From the NCBI GenBank assembly GCA_041498295.1, contig JBGQIB010000207.1, positions 1 to 6,114 of the forward strand: 6,114 nucleotides of DNA, in the 5' to 3' direction. Within the stretch, counting starts at the first letter, position 1. Each line of letters begins with the position of its first letter. A program made the translations under genes and the position numbers. The notes beneath the pieces were generated by a model, which made no database searches, was not told the origin of the DNA, and saw only the letters and a program-made list of their open reading frames with translations. This DNA comes from VGRW01 sp041498295. Lineage in GTDB: Bacteria > Myxococcota_A > UBA9160 > SZUA-336. Below, one piece after another: positions 1-5,912 of this stretch.

Positions 1-705
1 CCAGTCATCCCAGCGCACGGGCTCGTGGATCCAGACCGAGTGATCCAGGATCGTGAAGCGGTCGTGGGCGAAGCCCGGGCCGGTGCGCCACTCGAACTCC
101 CATTGGGAGTAGAACTGACTCGCGAAAGCGATCGCCGCCGCGTGGACGCGTGAGTCGGGCGGCAACGGGATCCGCGGCCGCAGCCACTCGCGGTGCGCCA
201 AGAGGCGCTCCTCCGGCGGCGGCGGCCAGACCGAGTTGACGCGCCGGAACTCGATCGGACCGGCGGCGTATTCCGCCCACCCCTCGCGCTTCGCGACCTC
301 GAGCGTGCTCGGCAAGTCCTCCGCGTTCGGTATCCGGTCCGGCATGCCCGGGCCGTAGTCAGGCCCGCTGCCAGCCGACGCGAAGCTGGCAGTCACTTCC
401 GCAAAGAGAGCATCGCCTGCGACGCGAACGCGGCGCAGCGCGTGACTCGGCCCGTCGTCGACGGATTCGACCGAGAATCGCAGCGGGACACTGCACGGGG
501 GCGGCCGGAGATAGGTCGCGTGCAGATGGACCAGCGCAAGCTTGCCGCTGGTCTCCGATGCGGCGAGCGCCGCGCGCGCCAACAGGTCGTACTGCTGCGC
601 GCCGCCAAAATAGTTCTCGAGCGTCGCCGTGAACTCGCCTTCGGCCTTGCGCTCGACCCGCAACATTCGCGCGAGATCGCCGCTGGGAACGTTCGTCTCG
701 GCCAT
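1..705 (-). CDS. TesB-like acyl-CoA thioesterase (3' end beyond window)
   Basis: Probable acyl-CoA thioesterase II, a cytoplasmic double-hotdog enzyme that hydrolyses acyl-CoA to free fatty acid and CoA. The frame is open for 235 codons from an ATG at 705-703 to the window edge. The first hotdog domain is residues 1-110: YFGG at 32-35 and LVHLHATYLRP at 58-68 match the TesB pattern (FGGQ, then LHSYFLRP), and the strand FAEVTASF follows at 101-108. The second domain carries LDHSVWIHEP at 220-229; D221 aligns with the catalytic Asp of E. coli TesB. E. coli TesB is about 286 residues, so roughly 50 residues, including the expected catalytic Gln, lie outside. The ATG shares one base with the stop of the upstream YCII gene (TGATG) and has no strong Shine-Dalgarno, which suggests translational coupling. 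Family assignment is firm; the substrate is not known. Confidence 0.9.
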   Translation of the reverse strand, partial: MAETNVPSGDLARMLRVERKAEGEFTATLENYFGGAQQYDLLARAALAASETSGKLALVHLHATYLRPPPCSVPLRFSVESVDDGPSHALRRVRVAGDALFAEVTASFASAGSGPDYGPGMPDRIPNAEDLPSTLEVAKREGWAEYAAGPIEFRRVNSVWPPPPEERLLAHREWLRPRIPLPPDSRVHAAAIAFASQFYSQWEFEWRTGPGFAHDRFTILDHSVWIHEPVRWDDW

Positions 706-1406
706 CACATAGCCGGTACTTTCATGACCTCGCGAACCTCGACCTCGCCCCAGGTCGCGTGCGGGCAGCGCGCGGCGATCTCGAGCGCCGCGCTGCGGTC
801 CCGCGCGACGACGATCGCGTAGCCACCAACGACCTCCTTGGCTTCCGCGAACGGCCCGTCGGTCACGGACGTCTTGGCGCCGCGTATCTCGATTCGCGCA
901 CCCGCCGGTGACTTCGGCAGACCCGCGCACTCGACGTACTTCTTCTCGCGCTTCAGCGCGTCGGTCCACTTTTCCATCTGCTGGTACTTCGAGCCGTCGG
1001 GATCGCCGTCAAAGTCGGGCCCTTCGAGAAACAACAGCATGAAGCGCGGCTCACTCGTCGGCGGTGCAGCGACGCGATCCGCCATCGCGAGGTGGAGCTC
1101 GACGAGCCCAGCGCGCGCAGCGGGGCAGCATTTGGCGATCTCCAGCGCCTCGGCCGCGTCGCGCGCGTCGAACATGAAGAAGCCGCCGATCACTTCCTTG
1201 CTCTCGGCGAAAGGACCGTCGACGAGCTGCGTCTTCCCAGCCCGCACCTTCACGCGGGCGCCAGCGTCGTCCGGGTGAAGCGGCGCGCCGCCGCGCATCC
1301 TCCCCTGCTGGCCGAGCTCAGCGGCGAACTTGCCCATCTCGGCGAAGCCGATCGCCTCGCGCGGCGCCTCGCCCCTGCGGTTCACGATCAAGAGCATGTA
1401 GTCCAT
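705..1406 (-). CDS. Two-domain YCII/DGPF-family protein (copy A)
   Basis: A 233-residue protein made of two YCII-related (DGPF, COG3795-like) domains, each a ferredoxin-like fold. Domain 1 spans about residues 1-107, with the signature LVDGPFAESKEV at 61-72 and CCPAARAG at 93-100. A polar linker around 108-118 joins it to domain 2 at about 119-229, with VTDGPFAEAKEVVGGY at 181-196 and RCPHATWG at 213-220. Typical DGPF proteins are single domains of about 115-130 residues, so this is a fused tandem. The biochemical role of the DGPF family is not established; YCII relatives have been proposed to be small enzymes. An AAGGGAG ribosome site lies 7 bases before the ATG. The gene follows the GST gene by 22 bases and overlaps the thioesterase start by one base. 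It is a paralogue of the protein at 2082-2780. Confidence 0.9.
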   Translation of the reverse strand: MDYMLLIVNRRGEAPREAIGFAEMGKFAAELGQQGRMRGGAPLHPDDAGARVKVRAGKTQLVDGPFAESKEVIGGFFMFDARDAAEALEIAKCCPAARAGLVELHLAMADRVAAPPTSEPRFMLLFLEGPDFDGDPDGSKYQQMEKWTDALKREKKYVECAGLPKSPAGARIEIRGAKTSVTDGPFAEAKEVVGGYAIVVARDRSAALEIAARCPHATWGEVEVREVMKVPAM

Positions 1407-1428
1407 GTGTGTTCTCCCTTGGGTGGGT

Positions 1429-2085
1429 CTATTTGCGCGCGGCCGCGGCGAGCGCGGCGCGCGTGGTCGAGCGCGTGAGCCACGCGTCGAGGCTCGGAAA
1501 CGGGGTGAGGTCGAGCTTCGCTAGCCGCGCGCTCACGAGCACCGACGCGACGTTCAGGTCCGCGGCTGAAAACGGGCCGCCCAGGATGCTGCCGCGCCCG
1601 TCCAAGTGTGAGTCGAGCGCGCGCAGCGGCGGCTGCAGCGCCGCGCGCCCTTCTTCGGGCGACGGCATGCGCTCGCCCGGGTGCGTCTCGCGGAACTCCG
1701 CGCTGTCGCTCCACGCGCGCCACTTCTCGAACTGCTCGCCGCCCGCCTGGAACAACACCGCGAACAGATTGCGCTCGCATTCGGTCACCGCCCAGAATGA
1801 CCACTGCACCGTGCGCGCGCGATCGGATGCGCCCTTCGGCCAGAGAGAGTCGCGCCCGTACGTCTCGGCGAGATACAGATTGATCGCAAGTGACTCGAAG
1901 AGAACGAGCGGACCATCGACCAACACCGGAACGTGTCCATTCGGGTTGAGCGCCAAGAACTCCGGGGTGCGCGTGGCGCCGGTATGGAAGTCGGTCTTCA
2001 CGTGCTCGTACGGAACGCCGAGCTCTTCCAGCATCCACAGCACGCGGAACGCGCGCGTGTTCGAAGTTCCGTGGACGCGAATCAC
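1429..2085 (-). CDS. Glutathione S-transferase family protein (GTG start)
   Basis: A 218-residue cytosolic glutathione S-transferase-type protein. Residues 1-79 are the thioredoxin-fold domain: VHGTSNTRAFRVLWMLEELG at 4-23 gives beta1-alpha1 with candidate activating residues T7, S8 and N9. NPNGHVPVL at 47-55 carries the cis-proline (P53) and FESLAINLYL at 63-72 the glutathione-binding E64-S65 pair. Residues 90-218 form the helical domain, including PFSAADLNVASVL at 171-183 with its N-capping Ser and Asp. The frame stays open upstream to 2277, but homology begins only at the GTG at 2085-2083. That codon has a GAGG 8 bases upstream and overlaps the previous stop as GTGA, so I chose it. The gene sits between two paralogous YCII genes and is probably coupled to the one upstream. 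The substrate (detoxification, isomerisation or reduction) cannot be read from sequence. Confidence 0.9.
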   Translation of the reverse strand: MIRVHGTSNTRAFRVLWMLEELGVPYEHVKTDFHTGATRTPEFLALNPNGHVPVLVDGPLVLFESLAINLYLAETYGRDSLWPKGASDRARTVQWSFWAVTECERNLFAVLFQAGGEQFEKWRAWSDSAEFRETHPGERMPSPEEGRAALQPPLRALDSHLDGRGSILGGPFSAADLNVASVLVSARLAKLDLTPFPSLDAWLTRSTTRAALAAAARK

Positions 2086-2780
2086 GGCGCGGGCCTCGAG
2101 ACTTCGCGCACCTCGATCGTGCCCCACTTCGCGTGCGGCACGCGCTTGGCGATCTCGATGGCCTCGGCGCGGTTCGCCGCCTCGATCAGCGCGAAGCCGG
2201 CGACGATCTCCTTCGTTTCGGCGAACGGCCCATCGGTCACGATCGTTTGCGTGCCGCGGATCTCGACGTGCGCGCACGGTATCTCCGGCGGCAGTCGTGC
2301 GCCGCCGAGGTGCTTTCCGTTTCGAGCGAGCTCGTTCGTGAAGAGCATCATCTCGGCGATGCGGGGCTCGTCCGGACCGGTCATGTCCGGGCCCCGCAGA
2401 TACATGAACATGAAGCGCGGCGCGCCGCTGCCTTCGGCGTGCCGGCCGTATTGCATCGCGCGCACCTCGATCACGCCGGCGCGAGCGTATGGGCAGCGCT
2501 TCGCGAGCTCGATCGCTGCAGAACGGTCCGGCACGTCCACGGCGAAGTAGCCGCCGACCACCTCGCGCCCTTCGGCGAACGGGCCGTCAGTCACGACCGC
2601 CGCACCGCCCTTCACACGGACGCGGCTAGCCTCGGACTCCGGTCGCAGCGGACCTGCCGCACCGCGCAGCACGCCTTGCTCCGCGAGCTCGCGCGCGAAC
2701 TTCCCCATTTCCTCGACGCCTACGGATGCGCGCGGCGCCTCGTCGCGCCGGTCCTCGATGAGAAGCAGGAACTCCACCAT
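2082..2780 (-). CDS. Two-domain YCII/DGPF-family protein (copy B)
   Basis: First gene of the minus-strand operon: 232 residues forming a tandem of two YCII/DGPF domains. Domain 1 (about 1-108) has EEMGKFARELAEQG at 23-36, VTDGPFAEGREVVGGY at 63-78 and RCPYARAG at 95-102. Domain 2 (about 121-229) opens with RFMFMYLRGPD at 122-132 and carries VTDGPFAETKEIVAGF at 181-196. Its RVPHAKWG at 213-220 has Val where the other three copies have Cys. The strong AGGAGG at 2785-2790 lies 4 bases before the ATG and fixes the start. The stop overlaps the GST start (GTGA). It is homologous along its whole length to the protein at 705-1406. DGPF genes are commonly linked to ECF sigma factors (the ECF42 group), but none is visible here. 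The molecular function is unknown. Confidence 0.9.
   Translation of the reverse strand: MVEFLLLIEDRRDEAPRASVGVEEMGKFARELAEQGVLRGAAGPLRPESEASRVRVKGGAAVVTDGPFAEGREVVGGYFAVDVPDRSAAIELAKRCPYARAGVIEVRAMQYGRHAEGSGAPRFMFMYLRGPDMTGPDEPRIAEMMLFTNELARNGKHLGGARLPPEIPCAHVEIRGTQTIVTDGPFAETKEIVAGFALIEAANRAEAIEIAKRVPHAKWGTIEVREVSRPAP
2094..2097 (-). promoter_or_regulatory. Ribosome binding site deciding the GST GTG start
   Basis: GAGG on the minus strand, 8 bases before GTG at 2085-2083 and inside the 3' end of the upstream YCII gene. With the GTGA stop-start overlap it supports the GTG over the longer in-frame ATG at 2277, whose extra 64 residues are an arginine-rich shadow of the YCII gene. Confidence 0.6.
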
Positions 2781-2874
2781 TGACCCTCCTGCGAGTACGA
2801 CGAGCGTACCCCCGCCAGAACGACGCCGAGTCGGAAAGAAATGTATTCTGCGCGCGAACCGGAGGGGGGCCGCG
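2781..2874. promoter_or_regulatory. Divergent intergenic region between YCII operon and aminotransferase
   Basis: This 94-base spacer must hold promoters for both the minus-strand operon and the plus-strand aminotransferase. It contains the YCII ribosome site (AGGAGG, 2785-2790 minus) and the aminotransferase site (GGAGG, 2861-2865 plus, 9 bases before ATG). A short A/T-rich island at 2835-2849 includes TATTCT at 2844-2849, a weak -10 candidate (4 of 6) with no good -35 at the proper distance. Two GTAC tetramers near 2795 and 2806 flank GACGAGC and could be part of an operator, but the symmetry is weak. No sigma-54 or convincing sigma-70 promoter is visible. Confidence 0.5.
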
Positions 2875-4266
2875 ATGTCCGAAAGCCTGCTCGAGCTCCT
2901 GGCGCAGCGGCGCGGCGAGAGCTTCGCCCTGCACGAGCGCTACCTGAACACGCAACACGCGCGCGTGTTGCGCACGATCGGCTTCGACCGCCGCTACGTG
3001 CGCGCCGAGGGTCCCTACCTATGGGACGACGAAGGCAACCGCTATCTCGACCTGCTCTCCGGCTACGGCGTGTTCGCGGTAGGCCGGAATCACCCGACGA
3101 TCGTCGCGGCGCTGCGCGAGGTGCTCGAGGGCGAGCTTCCGAGCCTCGTGCAGATGGACGTCTCGCTGCTCGCGGGCATCCTCGCGGAGCGACTCGTGCC
3201 GACGTTCCCGGGCGGGCTCGACAAGGTGTTCTTCTGCAACTCCGGCGCTGAGGCGGTCGAGGCCGCGATCAAGTTCGCGCGCTACGCCACCGGTCGCTCC
3301 GGCATCGTCTACTGCGAGCACGCGTTCCACGGACTCACGATGGGCGCGGTGTCACTGAACGGTGACGACATCTTCCAAGAGGGCTTCGGCCCGATGCTAC
3401 CCGGCTGCCGCCGCATTCCGTTCAACGACCTCGCGGCGCTCGAGCGCGCACTCGCCAAGCGCGACGTCGCGGCGTTCATCGTCGAGCCGATTCAAGGTCA
3501 CGGCGTGCACGTGGCCGGCCCCGAGTATTTGCGTGAGGCCGGCCGACTGTGTCGCCAACACGGCACCTTGTTCGTCGCCGACGAAGTGCAGACCGGTCTC
3601 GGTCGCACCGGGCGCATGTGGGCGGTGGAGCACTGGAACGCGGAGCCCGACATGATCCTCATGGCGAAGGCGCTCTCGGGTGGCTTCGTGCCCGTCGGCG
3701 CGGTCGGCATGCGCAAGGACACGTTCGACAAGCTGTTCAGCTCGATGGTGCGCGCGCCCGTTCACGGCTCGACGTTCTCGAAGAACAATCTCGCGATGGC
3801 TGCGGGCATCGCCACCCTGCGCGTGCTGCAGGAAGAGAACCTCGTCGAGCACGCGGCCAAGCTCGGCGAGGGGTTGATCGCCGATCTGCGGGCGTTGATC
3901 GACAAGCACGAGTTTCTGCACGACGTGCGCGGGAAGGGCCTGATGATCGCGCTCGAATTCGGGCAGCCGAAGAGTCTCTCGCTGCGCGCCGCCTGGAAGC
4001 TGCTCGAGACCGCGCAGCCGGGGCTCTTCAGTCAGATGATCACGATCCCGTTGTTCAAGAATCACCGCATCTTGTCGCAGGTCGCGGGTCACGGCTGCAA
4101 CGTCGTGAAGTTCCTCCCGCCGCTCGTGATCTCCGAGGAAGACCGCCGCTGGATCCGCAGCGCCTGCGACGAAGTCATCGCCGACACCCACAAGGTCCCC
4201 GGCTCGATCTGGGACCTCGGCAAGACACTCGCGGGTCACGCGATCAAGGCGCGCCGGGCGTCTTAG
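2875..4266 (+). CDS. Class III PLP-dependent aminotransferase (463 aa)
   Basis: A complete fold-type I, class III (ornithine/putrescine-type) aminotransferase, expected in the cytoplasm. It transfers an amino group between an amine or omega-amino acid and a keto acid such as 2-oxoglutarate. Visible landmarks are GYGVFAVGRNHP at 63-74, CNSGAEAVEAAIKFAR at 121-136 (cofactor phosphate loop), AFHG at 150-153, EPIQG at 204-208 and VADEVQTGLGRTG at 234-246 (D236 contacts the pyridine nitrogen). K265 in MAKALSGG is the Schiff-base lysine, and HGST at 297-300 contacts phosphate. A C-terminal domain follows, with VRGKGLMIALEFG at 351-363. The HGST loop continues FSKNN rather than the common FGGNP. The motifs resemble putrescine aminotransferase, and a hopanoid HpnO-like role is another possibility; substrate is unassigned. 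The ATG at 2875 is preceded by GGAGG at 2861-2865; the frame stays open to 2758 but the extra 39 residues lack homology. Confidence 0.93.
   Translation: MSESLLELLAQRRGESFALHERYLNTQHARVLRTIGFDRRYVRAEGPYLWDDEGNRYLDLLSGYGVFAVGRNHPTIVAALREVLEGELPSLVQMDVSLLAGILAERLVPTFPGGLDKVFFCNSGAEAVEAAIKFARYATGRSGIVYCEHAFHGLTMGAVSLNGDDIFQEGFGPMLPGCRRIPFNDLAALERALAKRDVAAFIVEPIQGHGVHVAGPEYLREAGRLCRQHGTLFVADEVQTGLGRTGRMWAVEHWNAEPDMILMAKALSGGFVPVGAVGMRKDTFDKLFSSMVRAPVHGSTFSKNNLAMAAGIATLRVLQEENLVEHAAKLGEGLIADLRALIDKHEFLHDVRGKGLMIALEFGQPKSLSLRAAWKLLETAQPGLFSQMITIPLFKNHRILSQVAGHGCNVVKFLPPLVISEEDRRWIRSACDEVIADTHKVPGSIWDLGKTLAGHAIKARRAS
2951..2972. repeat. Perfect 22-bp palindrome inside the aminotransferase gene
   Basis: The half-site CGCAACACGCG (2951-2961) is followed at once by its exact reverse complement CGCGTGTTGCG (2962-2972). 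It has no spacer or mismatch, and symmetry ends at the flanking bases. It lies 76 bases after the ATG, over codons 26-33 (TQHARVLR). It could be a repressor operator, an mRNA hairpin, or a chance product of GC-rich codons. Confidence 0.85.
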
Positions 4267-4280
4267 CGCCGCGCGATCGG
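4267..4280. other. Convergent 14-base gap, no terminator seen
   Basis: Only 14 bases separate the aminotransferase TAG from the LuxR-type gene's TGA on the other strand. The stretch holds no stem followed by a T-run on either strand. The two transcripts therefore either overlap or end inside each other's coding sequence, perhaps by Rho-dependent termination. Confidence 0.6.
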
Positions 4281-5075
4281 TCAGTGTCTCACGAAGCCGA
4301 CCGCTCCGCGCTTGATGACGTGCGCCATGAGTTGAGCGCGGCTGCTGACTTTGAAGCGCCGGTAGAGCGCAGTGACATATTCATGGGTCGTCGCCAGGCT
4401 CAGGCCGAGGCGGGCGGCCGCTTGCTTCTCGCTATCGCCCTCGAGCAGGCAGGCGAGTGTCTGCCGCAGCCGTGGCGGGAGAACGTCCAAGCGAGGCTCG
4501 GTCGCGCTGACGAGCGGTCGTCCGATCAGCGGACCCAGCTCGGCGTGAAAGAAGCTCAATAGCCGGCGGTCACGCGATGAGAACTCCCGCTCACCAAGTG
4601 CGCGGTGCAAACAGATTCCGCTGATCGCCCCATCGTCTCCGATCTGGAAGACGGAAGTGAGTTGGCCGTCGATCATGACCGGCCGCAAGAAGTCGTTCCA
4701 GATGAGGGACCGGTACCACGCCGCGTCGGAGATCAGTTGCCTTCGTCTGCGAGTGATGAGCCGGCCAGGCACCCGCCTCAGCGCGCGAAAGATCGGGTCG
4801 CCCGCGGGCGTCACGCGACGCATGTACTCGGCGTACAGCTCACGGCCCCGCAGATCGAATCCCGTTCCGAATACCGAGATCGCTTCGAGGGCGCCGTACG
4901 GCCGGCTCCATTTCCCTTCGCCTCCCGTCGCCGCCGGGGCTCCGATGAGTCGGCACAGGCCCTGGAGCATGTGCGGATGCCAGAGCCCGGGATCGCTCCC
5001 CAGGTCGCGACACTCTCCGATCAGTCGGTAGGCGTCGCGCAGGTCCTGGAACCGCAGGATGCTCGACTTCGACAC
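4281..5075 (-). CDS. LuxR-family transcriptional regulator (GTG start)
   Basis: A 264-residue DNA-binding regulator with a C-terminal LuxR/GerE helix-turn-helix at about 197-256. It reads LPPRLRQTLACLLEGDSEKQ at 199-218, then AAARLGLSLATTHEYVTALY at 219-238 and RRFKVSSRAQL at 239-249, so the domain is intact. The N-terminal two thirds match no domain I can name firmly. Residues about 120-185 (WNDFLRP, then FQIGDDGAISGICLHRALGE and FSSRDRRLLSFFHAEL) resemble the GAF-like sensor region of many HTH regulators. No receiver domain with a phospho-accepting Asp is evident, so this is probably a one-component regulator with an unknown signal. The GTG at 5075-5073 is chosen because AGAGGAG lies 8 bases upstream; the frame stays open to an ATG at 5153, but that extension covers the ribosome site. 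It is divergent from the PEP-CTERM gene and may control it. Confidence 0.88.
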   Translation of the reverse strand: MSKSSILRFQDLRDAYRLIGECRDLGSDPGLWHPHMLQGLCRLIGAPAATGGEGKWSRPYGALEAISVFGTGFDLRGRELYAEYMRRVTPAGDPIFRALRRVPGRLITRRRRQLISDAAWYRSLIWNDFLRPVMIDGQLTSVFQIGDDGAISGICLHRALGEREFSSRDRRLLSFFHAELGPLIGRPLVSATEPRLDVLPPRLRQTLACLLEGDSEKQAAARLGLSLATTHEYVTALYRRFKVSSRAQLMAHVIKRGAVGFVRH

Positions 5076-5083
5076 GAGAGTGA

Positions 5084-5090
5084 CTCCTCT
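5084..5090 (-). promoter_or_regulatory. Ribosome binding site deciding the LuxR GTG start
   Basis: AGAGGAG on the minus strand, 8 bases before the GTG at 5075-5073. It is the best Shine-Dalgarno in the region and sets the start of the LuxR-type gene. Five of its bases are the 3' arm of the inverted repeat at 5086-5099. Confidence 0.7.
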
Positions 5091-5099
5091 GTTTAGAGG
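5086..5099 (-). repeat. Short hairpin overlapping the LuxR ribosome site
   Basis: In the minus-strand transcript CCTCT, AAAC, AGAGG forms a perfect 5-bp stem with a 4-base loop. The AGAGG arm is the core of the Shine-Dalgarno, so folding would hide it. The stem is short and could be coincidental. Confidence 0.5.
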
Positions 5100-5135
5100 G
5101 ATTGTCGGCCAGCGCCCTCGGGAGTAACAGCAGAC

Positions 5136-5151
5136 GTCGCCCCTAGGCGGC
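5136..5151 (+). repeat. Short hairpin before the PEP-CTERM ribosome site
   Basis: GTCGCC (5136-5141), loop CCTA, GGCGGC (5146-5151): a 6-bp stem as RNA, counting one U-G pair. It ends 3 bases before AGGAGAG. It could be a 5' leader hairpin or part of a protein-binding site around CCTAGG; there is no T-run, so it is not a terminator. Confidence 0.45.
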
Positions 5152-5165
5152 ATAGGAGAGAAGAC

Positions 5166-5912
5166 ATGAGCTGGTTGGCTACCGGAAGTCTCTTCTTGGT
5201 AGGGCTCATTCTACCACTCGAGGCTCTCGCGGATCCTGTGAGTCTGCAGGAGTACTTCTTCGAGCTAGACGGCGCTCAGTACTCCAATACGACGACCATG
5301 CCAGGGCTCGAATCTGGCGGATTCGACACGGCAACCGGGCTCGGGATCCTGGTGCTGACTTTCGCCCCGGGAGTCAGTGGCGCCCACTTCTTCGACGCCT
5401 ACTTCGATCACGAGCTGCACGTTCCCCTGTACAACGAGTACGGATCCGTCGGCGGCGCTCCGGACGCGGGTGTCTCATGGCAGATCGACGAGCCGGGCTT
5501 CGGCGATGGAAACCGGGTCGGCACCATCTTCGGCAACGCGAAAGCCAACGCGCTGGACAACGCCAATCACGTCCCGGGCATCGCGAGTAACTTTCTCGGC
5601 GATTGCGGGGCGAATGGGGCCGGGAGCCCCAATGCCGCATGCAACAACGACGTCTCGCTGGCGCTCGGCTTCAACTTCGTTCTGGCCGCCGACGAGAAAG
5701 CGGTCATCACCTTCGTCGCCGGTCAGACGGCGCCGCCCGGCGGCTTCTATCTCGAGCAGCTCAGCCCGGCCGACGGGAATCCCGCACAGGCTGCAGATAG
5801 TCTGTTTCTGACCGGCGCGCTCTCGATCCTCCCGGCGCCCGAGCCCTCGAGCTCACTGTTGATTCTCTCTGCGCTCGTCGGTCTCGCTTTGCGAACGGGG
5901 CGCGCGCGATGA
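5166..5912 (+). CDS. PEP-CTERM sorting-domain secreted protein
   Basis: A 248-residue secreted protein of the PEP-CTERM/exosortase class. Residues 1-22 are a signal peptide (hydrophobic core LFLVGLILPL, likely cleavage after EALA). The body at 23-220 is rich in Gly, Asn and Asp, with no catalytic motif I recognise. NNDVSLALGFNF at 160-171, followed by AADEKAVITFV and PPGGFYLEQLSP at 190-201, recurs in PEP-CTERM cargo as I know it. The C-terminus is tripartite: PEP at 225-227, a hydrophobic helix about 229-242 (SSLLILSALVGLAL) and the basic tail RTGRAR. Such tails are recognised by an exosortase, which is absent from this window, before anchoring or release, usually linked to exopolysaccharide. 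Two cysteines (147 and 159) could pair. AGGAGAG lies 5 bases before the ATG. The stop overlaps the next start (ATGA). GC drops here (31 of 60 bases at 5161-5220). Confidence 0.88.
   Translation: MSWLATGSLFLVGLILPLEALADPVSLQEYFFELDGAQYSNTTTMPGLESGGFDTATGLGILVLTFAPGVSGAHFFDAYFDHELHVPLYNEYGSVGGAPDAGVSWQIDEPGFGDGNRVGTIFGNAKANALDNANHVPGIASNFLGDCGANGAGSPNAACNNDVSLALGFNFVLAADEKAVITFVAGQTAPPGGFYLEQLSPADGNPAQAADSLFLTGALSILPAPEPSSSLLILSALVGLALRTGRAR

Larger units (their letters stand above)
5076..5165. promoter_or_regulatory. Divergent intergenic region between luxR-type and PEP-CTERM genes
   Basis: This 90-base spacer must carry promoters for both directions. On the minus strand it holds AGAGGAG (5084-5090) for the regulator, and on the plus strand AGGAGAG (5154-5160), 5 bases before the PEP-CTERM ATG. 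Two inverted repeats occupy it (5086-5099 and 5136-5151). On the minus strand GACAAT just upstream of the first is a weak -10 candidate without a good -35. I looked for a sigma-54 type GG-N10-GC element, known for some PEP-CTERM genes, and did not find a convincing one. Confidence 0.5.

Noticed and set aside
368..392. 8-bp inverted repeat (CTGCCAGC / GCTGGCAG, 9-base loop) in the thioesterase gene
   Set aside because: It sits inside a conserved coding sequence with no T-run. A stem of this size is expected occasionally at this GC content, so it is not called a terminator or operator.
2086..2277. Longer GST with a 64-residue N-terminal extension from the ATG at 2277
   Set aside because: The extension is an arginine-rich shadow of the upstream YCII gene. 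The thioredoxin fold starts right at the GTG, which has its own ribosome site and the GTGA overlap.
1409..2341. 310-codon plus-strand frame opposite the GST gene
   Set aside because: Low-complexity Ser/Arg/Ala composition, antisense to a well-supported GST gene with a clear start and ribosome site.
2758..2874. Longer aminotransferase starting at 2758
   Set aside because: It would overlap the start of the divergent YCII gene, adds unconserved residues, and ignores the good GGAGG site before the ATG at 2875.
3397..4239. Long 280-codon open frame on the minus strand opposite the aminotransferase
   Set aside because: It is a shadow frame produced by GC-rich codon bias. It has no recognisable motif, and the plus-strand gene is intact and strongly conserved.
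3549..4562. 337-codon plus-strand frame across the aminotransferase and LuxR-type gene ends
   Set aside because: It is out of frame with the aminotransferase, arginine-rich and of low complexity, and it runs over the 3' end of the real minus-strand gene.
5076..5153. Longer LuxR-type protein starting at the ATG at 5153
   Set aside because: The 26 extra residues cover the Shine-Dalgarno of the GTG start and most of the divergent promoter region, and they show no domain signal.
5615..5631. 6-bp stem TGGGGC / GCCCCA in the PEP-CTERM gene
   Set aside because: Short, inside coding sequence, and not followed by a T-run, so probably chance.
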